From Roseitranquillus sp963709765 (lineage in GTDB: Bacteria > Pseudomonadota > Alphaproteobacteria > Rhodobacterales > Rhodobacteraceae): 64,000 nucleotides of DNA. Positions 45,767 to 54,761 of the stretch are shown here, in pieces. The stretch lies in assembly GCA_963709765.1 (NCBI GenBank), contig CAVPXL010000013.1, positions 191,456 through 255,455 on the forward strand, read 5' to 3'. The translations under genes were made by a program, and so were the position numbers. The notes under the pieces were generated by a model, which searched no databases, was not told the DNA's origin, and was given only the letters and a program-made list of their open reading frames with translations. Each line of letters begins with the position of its first letter. Position 1 is the first letter of the stretch.

Positions 45767-46601
45767 CTGGCACGGCTGCCACCGCTGATGCGGGCGAGAC
45801 CTTCACCACCCCCGACGGCCGCACCATCGGCGGCACGCTGATGGAGATGCGCAACATCACCCTGCGCTTCGGCGGGCGTGGAGGCGATCAAGGACATCTC
45901 CTTCGACATCCGCGAGGGCGAGATCCGCGCCATCATCGGCCCCAACGGCGCCGGCAAGTCCTCGATGCTCAACGTGATCTCGGGCTTCTACCACCCGCAG
46001 GAGGGCGAGGTCTGGTTCCGCGGCGAGAAGCGCCCGCCGATGAAGCCCTACCAGGTCGCCCGCCAGGGCATCGCCCGCACCTTCCAGAACATCGCGCTCT
46101 TCGACGGGATGAGCGTGCTCGACAACATCATGACCGGGCGGCTGACGCACATGCATTCGGGCATGTTCTCCCAGGCGATCTGGTGGGGCCGGGCCCAGCG
46201 CGACGAGGTCGAGAACCGCGAGCAGGTCGAGCGGATCATCGACTTCCTGGAGATCCAGGCGATCCGCAAGACGCCGGTCGGCCGGCTGCCCTACGGCCTG
46301 AAGAAGCGGGTCGAACTGGCCCGCGCGCTCGCCGCCGAGCCGAAGCTGCTGCTGCTCGACGAGCCGATGGCGGGCATGAACGTCGAGGAGAAGGAGGACA
46401 TGTGCCGCTTCATCCTCGACGTGAACGACGAGTTCGGCACCACCATCGCGCTGATCGAGCACGACATGGGCGTGGTCATGGACCTGTCCGACCGCGTCGT
46501 GGTGATGGATTACGGCACGCAAGATCGGCGACGGCACCCCCGACGAGGTCCGCGCCAACCCCGAGGTCATCGACGCCTACCTGGGGGTGGCGCATGACTG
46601 A
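45763..46601 (+). CDS. livG: Branched-chain-type ABC transporter ATP-binding protein LivG (two frameshifts as read)
   Basis: Walker A IIGPNGAGKSSMLNVISGFY, signature LPYGLKKRVELARALAAEP, Walker B LLLLDEPMAGMN and the LivG-type RTFQNIALFDGMSVLDNIM are all present. Frame changes at about 45877 (after LRFGG) and 46520 (VVVMDYGT to KIGDGTPDEVRANPEVIDAY) are each repaired by removing one base, giving 278 residues ending VAHD. It energises import through LivHM. Confidence 0.88.
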
Positions 46602-46689
46602 GCGGGATCCGCTCCACGGCCCGCTCCGGGAGCCCTCGTCGCGGATCGGCGGCTTCCGCCGCCGCGCCCGCATCCACGGAGACGCCTGA
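46594..46689 (+). CDS. Candidate 31-residue ORF between livG and livH
   Basis: The ATG at 46594 overlaps the last codons of livG, and the TGA at 46687-46689 shares its final base with the livH ATG (TGATG). The peptide is basic and hydrophilic (ERDPLHGPLREPSSRIGGFR, then RRARIHGDA). The exact tiling suggests translational coupling, but the peptide has no family and could simply be a re-initiation bridge. Confidence 0.3.
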   Translation: MTERDPLHGPLREPSSRIGGFRRRARIHGDA

Positions 46690-47677
46690 TGCCCGACCAG
46701 CTTCTCTTCGCCATGGAGGTCACGCTCAACGGCCTGATGGCGGGCGTGCTCTACGCCCTCGTGGCGCTGGGCTTCGTGCTGATCTTCAAGGCCTCCGGCA
46801 TCTTCAACTTCGCCCAAGGGGTGATGGCGCTCTTCGCCGCGCTGACGCTCGTCGGCATCATGGACGGGCAGGTGCCCTTCGACGCACCTGATCAACGCCA
46901 TCTTCGGCACCGACATCCACGGCTTCGGCTGGACCGTGCCGGCGCTCGCCGCGATCCTCCTCACGGCGCTGGTGATGATCGTCTTCGCCATCGCCGTGCA
47001 GAAGTTCATCTTCGCCCACCTCGTCAACCAGGCGCCGATCATCCTGTTCATGGCCACCATCGGGCTCGCCTACTTCCTCGAAGGCATCGGCGACCTGATG
47101 TGGGGCTCCGACATCAAGACCCTCGACGTCGGCCTGCCGCAGGGCATCAACGAGACCATCGACCGCGTCACCTTCGACATGTTCGGCTACGGCTTCTTCA
47201 TCGACAACCTCGACATCGCCGCGACGATCGTGGCCGCGATCCTCGTCGGCGCCCTGGTCGCCTTCAGCCAGTACACCAAGCAGGGCCGGGCGCTGCGCGC
47301 CGTCGCCGACGACCATCAGGCGGCGCTGTAGCGTCGGCATCTCGCTCAGCTTCATCTGGGTGCTGGTCTGGTCGATCGCGGGCTTCGTCGCGCTGGTCGC
47401 CGGCATCATGTGGGGCGCCAAGTCGGGGGTGCAGTTCTCGCTGTCGCTGATCGCGCTCAAGGCCCTGCCGGTGCTGATGCTGGGCGGCTTCACCTCGATC
47501 CCCGGCGCCATCGTCGGCGGCCTGATCATCGGCGTCGGCGAGAAGCTCTTCGAGTTCCTGGTCGGCCCGCTGGTCGGCGGCGCGACCGAGAACTGGTTCG
47601 CCTACGTCCTCGCCCTCATCTTCCTCGTCTTCCGGCCGCAGGGCCTGTTCGGCGAGCGGATCATCGAGAGGGTATGA
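46689..47677 (+). CDS. livH: Branched-chain-type ABC transporter permease LivH (two frameshifts as read)
   Basis: Hydrophobic throughout, about eight helices. LNGLMAGVLYALVALGFVLI and SGIFNFAQGVMALFAALTLV are LivH hallmarks. RAVADDHQAAL is the conserved cytoplasmic loop, and PVLMLGGFTSIPGAIVGGLI the C-terminal motif. Frame changes near 46884 and 47332 (an apparent TAG directly after HQAAL) are each repaired by dropping one base, restoring 328 residues. It ends five bases before the convergent SHOCT gene. Confidence 0.87.
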
Positions 47678-47681
47678 TGGC

Positions 47682-48000
47682 TCAGCCCTTCTCCAGCGAC
47701 CGGTGCAGCGCGATCACCGCCGCCCGCCAGCGCCACGATGACCGCGTTCGCCAGCCATGAATGTCCCGCGAACGCGACCAGCGCCGCCGCCGCCGCCACG
47801 GCCAGCACGACCCCGATCCCCAGCGCCACCCGCCACGCCAGGCGCTCCTGCGTCGTGCGCCCGTCGGCGCCGACCTCGGCCGCGTCGGGCACCACGTTCA
47901 GCACCGCCGCCTTGGCGCGCCGGAACTCGGCCTCGTCGATCAGGCCGGCGGCCCGCATCCGCGACAATTCCTCGATCCGCTCGAATAGCCCGTCCCGCAT
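47682..48000 (-). CDS. SHOCT-domain two-helix membrane protein on the opposite strand (frameshift as read)
   Basis: 105 residues after repair. The N-terminus is a SHOCT-like element (FERIEELSRMRAAGLIDEAE, FRRAKAAVL), followed by two helices (VALGIGVVLAVAAAAALVAF and SWLANAVIVALAGG). The end continues in the other frame as VIALHRSLEKG; dropping one base near 47720 joins them. It is encoded antisense inside the Liv operon, between livH and a small plus-strand gene. SHOCT segments are oligomerisation elements; the role here is unknown. Confidence 0.65.
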
Positions 48001-48099
48001 CGCCGCGCTCCTTTCGCGCTCACGCCTGGCACGGAAATGCGGTGCAAATGCGGCACGGACCGGCGGATCGGGCCTCCTGGTGAATGACGGGGACGGCGC

Positions 48100-48327
48100 A
48101 TGACGCACACGGTGTCGCAAACACTTGTCCACCTCTGCCTGCCGGTCACGTTCGCGATGCTGGCGGGCGCAGCTCTCCGGGTCGATGCGGTGGTCTTCCA
48201 ATGCCCGCTCGGCGCGTCCTGCGGCGAGGCCCTGCGCGACCTGTCCGCCTGGACCCTGGCCGCCCTCGCCTCGGGCGGTGCCGCCCTCGTCATCCGGGCC
48301 CGCCTCAGGAAGGAACCACAGGAATGA
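48100..48327 (+). CDS. Small membrane protein upstream of livM
   Basis: 75 residues with two hydrophobic segments (LCLPVTFAMLAGAALRV; AWTLAALASGGAALVI) separated by a loop with two cysteines (VFQCPLGASCGEAL), then a basic tail. The stop overlaps the livM ATG (ATGA), marking it as an operon member. No family is recognised. Confidence 0.6.
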   Translation: MTHTVSQTLVHLCLPVTFAMLAGAALRVDAVVFQCPLGASCGEALRDLSAWTLAALASGGAALVIRARLRKEPQE

Positions 48328-49402
48328 TCTATCGCGAGGCCGGCGACTTCAAGACGACCTATACCGGCGACAGCCAGACCTTCCCGATCCGCATCGACCG
48401 CTGGGCCTACTACGCGGCCGTCATCGCCGCGTTCCTCGTCGTGCCCCTGGTCATCAACGACTACTGGCTCAACGCGGTCTTCCTGCCGTTCCTGATCTAC
48501 GCCATCGCGGCGCTGGGGCTGAACATCCTGACCGGCTATTGCGGTCAGGTCTCGCTCGGCACCGGCGGCTTCATGGCCGTGGGCGCCTATGCCTCTACAA
48601 GCTGATGACCGCCTTTCCCGACATCAACATCACCATCCACGTGGTGCTCGCGGGCCTCGTCACCGCGCTGCGTCGGCATGCTCTTCGGCCTGCCCTCCCT
48701 GCGCATCAAGGGCTTCTACCTCGCCGTCGCCACGCTGGCCGCGCAGTTCTTCCTGGTCTGGCTCTTCAACCGCGTGCCGTGGTTCTACAACTACTCCGCC
48801 TCGGGTCAGATCAACGCCGCCCGAGCGGACGCTTTTCGGCGTCGAGATCACCGGCCCCAACACCGATGCCTGGGCCACCTACCTCTTCTGCCTCGCCTTC
48901 GTCTTCGCGTCGGCCTGGCTCGCGCGCAACCTCACGCGCGGCACCACGGGGCGCACCTGGATGGCGATCCGCGACATGGACATCGCCGCCGAGATCATCG
49001 GCGTGAACCCGCTGCGCGCCAAGCTCTCGGCCTTCGCCGTCAGCTCGTTCTTCATCGGCATCTCCGGCGCGCTGTTCTTCGGCGTCTACCTCGGCGCGGT
49101 CGAGGTCGGCTCGGCCTTCGGCATCGAAAAGTCGTTCCTGGTGCTCTTCATGATCATCATCGGCGGCCTCGGCTCGATCTTCGGCGCCTTCGCGGGGGCG
49201 GCGTTCATGGTGCTGCTGCCGGTGCTTTCTCAAGAACGTGCTGGTGGGCGGGCTCGGCTGGCCCACCGACCTCGCCGCGCATCTGGAGCTCGTCATCGTC
49301 GGCGCGCTCATCATCATCTTCCTGATCGCCGAGCCGCACGGGCTCGCCGCGCTCTGGCGCACCACCAAGGAAAAGCTGAGGCTCTGGCCTTTCCCGTACT
49401 GA
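48324..49402 (+). CDS. livM: Branched-chain-type ABC transporter permease LivM (four frameshifts as read)
   Basis: Signatures are AIAALGLNILTGYCGQVSLG, LRIKGFYLAVATLAAQFFLV, AWLARNLTRGTTGRTWMAIR and RDMDIAAEIIGVNPLRAKLS, ending LAALWRTTKEKLRLWPFPY. Three +1 events (near 48671, 48823 and 49228) and one -1 (near 48590, inside GAYAS-YKLMTAFPD) interrupt the frame. Repair gives 358 residues with about ten helices. It pairs with LivH as the transmembrane channel. Confidence 0.87.
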
Positions 49403-49438
49403 GGCGGGCCACGAACAACGACCACTGGGAGGACTACA

Positions 49439-50726
49439 ATGAAAAGAACCACCTTCGCCGCGGCGGCCCTCGCGCTCGCCGCCCTGACCGGACCGGCGCT
49501 CGCCGATCTCGTCATTCCCGACCTGAGCTACCGCACCGGGCCCTACGCCGCCGGCGGCATCCCGTTCTCGGACGGCTACCAGGATTACTTCGCCCTGCTC
49601 AACGAGCGTGATGGCGGCATCGGCGGCGAGAAGATCCGCCTGATCGAGTGCGAGACCGGCTACGACACCGAGAAGGGCGTCGAGTGCTACGAGGCCACCA
49701 AGGGCGAGGGCGCGCTCGTCTACCAGCCGCTCTCGACCGGCATCACCTACCAGCTGATCCCCAAGGTCGAGGCCGACCAGATCCCGCTGCACACGCTGGG
49801 CTACGGCCGCACCTCGGCCGCGAACGGCAAGGTGTTCAACTGGGTCTTCAACTACCCGGCGAACTACTGGGACGCGGCCAGCGTCGCGATCAAGTACCTG
49901 CTCGACGAGAACGGCGGCGATCTGTCGGACAAGAAGATCGCGCTCCTCTACCACAACTCGGCCTACGGCAAGGAGCCGATCCGCACCCTCGAGGAGCTGA
50001 GCAAGAAGCACGGCTTCGAGCTGACCACGATCCCCGTCGACCATCCGGGCCAGGAGCAGAAGTCGCAGTGGCTGCAGATCCGGCGCGACCGCCCGGACTA
50101 CGTGATCATGTGGGGCTGGGGCGTGATGAACCAGGTCGCCGTGCAGGAGGCCGCCAACATCCGCTTCCCGATGGAGAACTTCATCGGCAACTGGTGGGCC
50201 GGCGCCGAGCATGACGTGACGCCCGCGGGCGCCGCGGCCGACGGCTACAAGTCGCTGAACATGAACAAGGTCGAGGATTTCCCGATCTTCGACGAGATCC
50301 GCGCCAACGTCCACGACAAGGGCCTCGCCGCCGGCGACGGCTCCAATGTCGGCAAGGTGCTCTACACGCGCGGCATGTACGCGGCGATGCTCGCCGCCGA
50401 GGCCATCCGCAAGGCGCAGGAGATCCACGGCACCGCCGCCATCAACGCCGCGCAGATGCGCGACGGCATGGAGGCGCTGGAGATCACCAACGCCCGCATG
50501 GAAGAGCTCGGCATGCCCGAGATCGGCCCCGAGTTCAGCGTCTCGTGCGAGGATCACGGCGGCTCCGGCATGGGCCTCGTCCAGCAATGGGACGCCGAGG
50601 CCGGGCAGTGGAACGTCGCTGACCGACTACATCGCGCCCGACGAGGAGGTCATCCAGCCGCTGATCGAGGCCGACAGCCAGCAGTTCGCGGACGAGAACA
50701 ACATCACGCCCGGCTGCGACAGCTGA
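49439..50726 (+). CDS. livK: Branched-chain-type ABC transporter substrate-binding protein (one frameshift as read)
   Basis: 428 residues after repair. The signal peptide is RTTFAAAALALAALTGPALA. The type I periplasmic-binding fold is evident from FSDGYQDYFALLNERDGGIG, IALLYHNSAYGKEPIRTLEE and YVIMWGWGVMNQVAVQEAAN. The frame changes near 50620 (QWNV to TDYIAPDEEVIQPLIEADS). Members of this subgroup bind aromatic or short-chain acids as often as amino acids. Two linked CoA ligases favour an organic acid, which is an inference. Confidence 0.87.
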
Positions 50727-50859
50727 GCCCGAGCCCGGCCCCGGACACGCGATCCGGGGCCGGAGCGCCTTTGAGATTTCGCCCCATTTCTTGCCAGATG
50801 TTTAAAATGGGGGGGTAAAATTTTGCAGGAAGTTGCAAGAAGAGCCAAGGACGCCGCCC

Positions 50860-51684
50860 ATGCTCGACGCCGGACGCACCGACGAGACGCTCCTCGAGGT
50901 CAACAACATCGAGGTGATCTACAATTCCGTGATCCTCGTCCTGAAGGGCGTGTCCCTGTCCGTCCCCAAGGGCGGAATCACCGCCCTGCTCGGGGGCAAC
51001 GGTGCGGGCAAGACCACGACTTTGAAGGCAATTTCCAACCTTCTGCACTCCGAGCGCGGAGAGGTCACCAAGGGCTCGATCCTCTATCGCGGCGAGCGGG
51101 TGCAGGACCTCTCGCCCTCCGACCTGGTCAGCCGCGGCGTCATCCAGGTGATGGAAGGACGCCATTGTTTCGAGCACCTTACGGTCGAGGAGAACCTTCT
51201 GACCGGCGCCTACACCCGCCGCGACGGTTCGGCCGCGATCGCGCAAGACCTTGAAATGGTTTACGACTATTTCCCCCGCCTCCGGGAGCGCCGCAAGTCC
51301 CAGGCCGGCTACACCTCCGGCGGCGAGCAGCAGATGTGCGCCATCGGCCGCGCCCTGATGTCCCGCCCCGAGACGATCCTGCTCGACGAGCCCTCCATGG
51401 GCCTCGCTCCGCAGCTCGTGGAACAGATCTTCGGCATCGTGAAATCCGTCAATGAAAACGAGGGGGTAACCTTCCTCCTCGCGGAGCAGAACACCAACGT
51501 CGCGCTGCGCTTCGCCCATTACGGCTACATCCTGGAATCGGGCCGCGTGGTGATGGACGGCCCCGCCGCCGAGCTGCGCGAGAACCCCGACGTCAAGGAA
51601 TTCTACCTCGGCATGTCCGACGAGGGCCGCAAATCGTTCCGCAACGTGCGCTCCTATCGTCGCCGCAAACGCTGGTTGAGCTGA
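50860..51684 (+). CDS. livF: Branched-chain-type ABC transporter ATP-binding protein LivF
   Basis: 274 residues, intact. Walker A LLGGNGAGKTTTLKAISNLL, LivF-type VIQVMEGRHCFEHLTVEENL, signature YTSGGEQQMCAIGRALMSRP, Walker B ILLDEPSMGLAPQL. The start at 50860 follows AAGGACGCCGCCC; an in-frame TTG at 50833 would add nine residues. The C-terminus is unusually basic (RSYRRRKRWLS). It is separated from livK by a 130-base gap. Confidence 0.92.
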   Translation: MLDAGRTDETLLEVNNIEVIYNSVILVLKGVSLSVPKGGITALLGGNGAGKTTTLKAISNLLHSERGEVTKGSILYRGERVQDLSPSDLVSRGVIQVMEGRHCFEHLTVEENLLTGAYTRRDGSAAIAQDLEMVYDYFPRLRERRKSQAGYTSGGEQQMCAIGRALMSRPETILLDEPSMGLAPQLVEQIFGIVKSVNENEGVTFLLAEQNTNVALRFAHYGYILESGRVVMDGPAAELRENPDVKEFYLGMSDEGRKSFRNVRSYRRRKRWLS

Positions 51685-51728
51685 CTTCCCGAAGGCGGGG
51701 TCGCGGCCACGTGAAAGGATGCAAGTCT

Positions 51729-52946
51729 ATGATTTTCTACGATGATCTGGAAACACAAAGTCCCGAGGCCCGGGCCCGGTATCTCGCCAAGGAATTGCCC
51801 GAACAGGTGCGCCGCGCCCGCGCGCTGCCGGGGTATGCTAAGGCGCTGTTTGCGGTCGACCCCGCCGCGATCACCGCGCCCGAGGCCCTGTCGAACCTGC
51901 CTGTCCTGCGCAAGGCGGCCCTCACCGAGGCCCAGGCGGCGCAGCGTCCTCTCGGCGGCCTGACCACCCGCCCGGCAGGCGAATTCGCTCATATATTCCA
52001 GTCTCCTGGCCCTCTCTACGAGCCGGGAGGGATCGAGGACGACTGGTGGCGCATGGGCCGTTTCCTCCACGCGCTCGGCATCCGGCGGGGCGACATCGTC
52101 CAGAACTGCTTCGCCTATCACCTCACGCCCGCCGGCATGATCTTCGAGAGCGGTGCCCGCGCCGTCGAGGCCAGCGTCATCCCCGCCGGCACCGGCCAGA
52201 CCGAACTGCAGGCCCGCGCGGCCCACGACATCGGCGCGACCGCCTACGCCGGCACGCCCGACTTCCTGAAGGTGATCCTCGACAAGGCCGACGAACTTGG
52301 CCTGTCTCTGAACATGTCGAAGGCCGCCGTTTCCGGCGGCGCCCTCTTCCCCTCGCTGCGTCAGGAATACGCCGATCGCGGCATAACCTGCCGACAATGC
52401 TACGCAACTGCCGACCTCGGCCTCATCGCCTACGAATCCGCGCCGGTCGAAGGGATGATCGTCGACGAAGGTGTCGTCATCGAGATCGTGACACCCGGCA
52501 CCGGCGATCCGGTGCCCGACGGGGAGGTCGGCGAGGTTCTGGTGACGACCTTGAATCCCGACTATCCGCTCATCCGCTTCGCCACCGGCGATCTCTCGGC
52601 CGTGCTGCCGGGTATCAGCCCGTGTGGCCGCACCAACATGCGGATCAGGGGCTGGATGGGCCGTGCCGACCAGACCACCAAGATCAAGGGGATGTTCGTG
52701 CGCCCCGAACAGGTGGCGTCTCTTGTCGCGCGGCATCCCGAGGTCACCCGCGCGCGGATTCTGGCCAAGAGGGAGGGCGAACGCGACGTGATGATCGTTC
52801 AGCTCGAAACCACGAGCGACGATCCTGCGTTCTATGAGACATCCGTCGTGGAAACGTTGAAATTGCGCGGCACGGTCGAACTGGTCCCGCCCGGCACATT
52901 GCCACGGGACGGCAAGGTCATCGACGACCTTCGGTCCTACGACTGA
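51729..52946 (+). CDS. Phenylacetate-CoA ligase-like adenylate-forming enzyme
   Basis: 405 residues of the PaaK branch: NLPVLRKAALTEAQAAQRPL, HIFQSPGPLYEPGG where the usual S/T-G-rich P-loop is replaced by QSPGPLYEPG, AGTPDFLKVILDKADELGL, CYATADLGLIAYES and the hinge GRADQTTKIKGMFVRPEQVA. AAAGGA precedes the ATG. It probably activates an aromatic or related acid imported by the Liv system. It is the last gene of that operon and has no frameshift. Confidence 0.87.
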   Translation: MIFYDDLETQSPEARARYLAKELPEQVRRARALPGYAKALFAVDPAAITAPEALSNLPVLRKAALTEAQAAQRPLGGLTTRPAGEFAHIFQSPGPLYEPGGIEDDWWRMGRFLHALGIRRGDIVQNCFAYHLTPAGMIFESGARAVEASVIPAGTGQTELQARAAHDIGATAYAGTPDFLKVILDKADELGLSLNMSKAAVSGGALFPSLRQEYADRGITCRQCYATADLGLIAYESAPVEGMIVDEGVVIEIVTPGTGDPVPDGEVGEVLVTTLNPDYPLIRFATGDLSAVLPGISPCGRTNMRIRGWMGRADQTTKIKGMFVRPEQVASLVARHPEVTRARILAKREGERDVMIVQLETTSDDPAFYETSVVETLKLRGTVELVPPGTLPRDGKVIDDLRSYD

Positions 52947-52975
52947 GCCGCGCCGCCGCAGGGAGGCGGTGACAT

Positions 52976-54611
52976 ATGGTTCGCAGTATCGGTGCCGCGC
53001 TTTTGGCTCTTACCCTGGCAACGCCGCTTGACGCGGCGGAATTGGCCTTCGTGATCGGGAACGAGAATTACAGGAACCTCACGGACCTTCGGGGCGCGGA
53101 CGATGTGGTCTCCGCCGCGCGCCAACTGACCGAAGAGGGTGTCGACGTCATCTCGGTGCGCGACGCCACGCAGGCCGACATCCAGGATGCACTCGAAAGG
53201 TTCCTCGAGGCGGCACCGGATGCGGACCGCGTTCTGGTCGTGCTGTCAGGCCGCTTCGTCGCGACGCCGGGGCGATACCTATTTCCTGCCGGTCACCACC
53301 GACAGAACGCCCGCGCTGGCGCGCCTGCCGCGCGAGGCGCTCCCGCTCAGCGTCATCGAGGCTGTCCTGCGGGAGGACAAGAACCGCTCGGTCGTGCTGC
53401 TGGCCACCGACGACGTCAAGGACGAGATCGGACCTTATCTGAGGCGCGGGACCGGCCCCGTCGGTGCTTCCCGGCGGACGACGATCCTGCGCACGGCACC
53501 CCGGACCGCGGCACGCCTCGTGAGCGAGGTACTGGCCGAGCCGAACCAGTCGCTGCTCGACGGAATCCGCAACATGGGCGACATTTCGGCGCCCAAGAAT
53601 CTGGCGCGGGATTATACATTCGTCTCCCGCAAGGCATCGCAGGACGATGCCGAAGCCCTCAAGGCGTGGCTCGAAGCGCGAAAGGCCGACAACGAGGAGG
53701 CCCTGAGCGGCTTTCTCCAACGCCATCCGGGAAGCCGCTTCGGTAGCCAAGCACGCGACCGGCTCGACCAGATCAGGCGCGACCCGGCACGGCTTGCCCG
53801 GCAGACCGAGGACGGCCTGGGCCTGAGGGCCGAACAACGGCGCGGCATTCAGCGCGGTCTGTCAATTCTCGGCTACGAGACGCGCGGGATCGACGGGATC
53901 TTCGGGCAGGGCACGCGCGGCGCGATCGAACAATGGCAGCGGGACAACGACCTGCCGCAAACCAGCTACCTGTCGGGAAACCAGATCGAACTGATCGCGC
54001 GTCAGGCGGATGCGCGTCGACAGGAGCTCGATCGCGCGGCGGCGGCACGGCGCGCGCAGCAGGAATCGGAAGACCGGGCGTGGTGGCGCGAGACGGGCGC
54101 GGAAGGGACCGAAGTCGGCTATTCCGACTATCTCGAGAGGTTCCCGGACGGCCTCTATTCGGAGATCGCGCAGAACCGACTCGATCAGGCCGAAGCCCGT
54201 CGCCGCGATTCTGCGGCGGCCCTCGAGCGTGACCTCTGGGACGAGGCCCGGGAGGGGGATACCGTGGCGCGCTATCGTGCCTATCTCGACCGCTTCCCGA
54301 ACGGGCAGTTTTCACCAAACGCCAAGCAGCGCATCGCGCAACTTGATCGGGCTGCCGATCCGAAACTGAAACAGGCGCGCGCCGCCGAGACCCAGCTCAA
54401 CCTCAATCCGGTGACCGCCAGACTGATCGAGGAGCGCCTGATGGCCCTCGGGCACAAGCCCGGAACCGTGGACGGCAATTTCGATGACCGCACGCGGCGG
54501 GCAATCCGGCGCTATCAATCGGAACGCGAACTGCCTTCGACCGGTTTTCTGAACGAACCGACGGTGGTGCGGCTTTTGGCGGACAGCGTCAGCGACCTGT
54601 TACGCAGGTAG
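52976..54611 (+). CDS. Secreted caspase-fold pseudo-peptidase with two peptidoglycan-binding domains (one frameshift as read)
   Basis: 544 residues after repair near 53277 (removing one base restores ATPGDTYFLPVTTD). The signal peptide ends about residue 20. Residues 22-190 are a caspase-like domain (LAFVIGNENYRNLTDLRGAD), but the catalytic His-Gly is Arg93-Phe (VVLSGRF) and the DAC cysteine segment reads LAT (VVLLATDD), so both catalytic residues are lost. Repeats of the form YLxRFPxGxxxxxAxxR (three) follow, flanking and separating two PG-binding-1 domains (GYETRGIDGIFGQGTRGAIE; GHKPGTVDGNFDDRTRRAIR). It is probably a periplasmic, wall-associated scaffold. GGGAGG precedes the ATG. Confidence 0.82.
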
Positions 54612-54761
54612 GGCAAGATCCAGCGGCATCGGCGGACTTGCGCATTTTGCGCGAGCCCGCTCGGCGTGATACCCTTTTTCCGTGACCATATGGCAGTCGG
54701 GGCTGACGGCTCCGCTGCGGGGGCGCTCAATTTCGGGGCGCCCGTGAAAGAGGAGAACCCC

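Noticed and set aside
43549..50726. Programmed ribosomal frameshifting in the Liv operon
   Set aside because: There are fifteen events at different sequences with no slippery heptamer, stimulatory structure or shared stop context, and they lie in genes that are never frameshifted in other bacteria.
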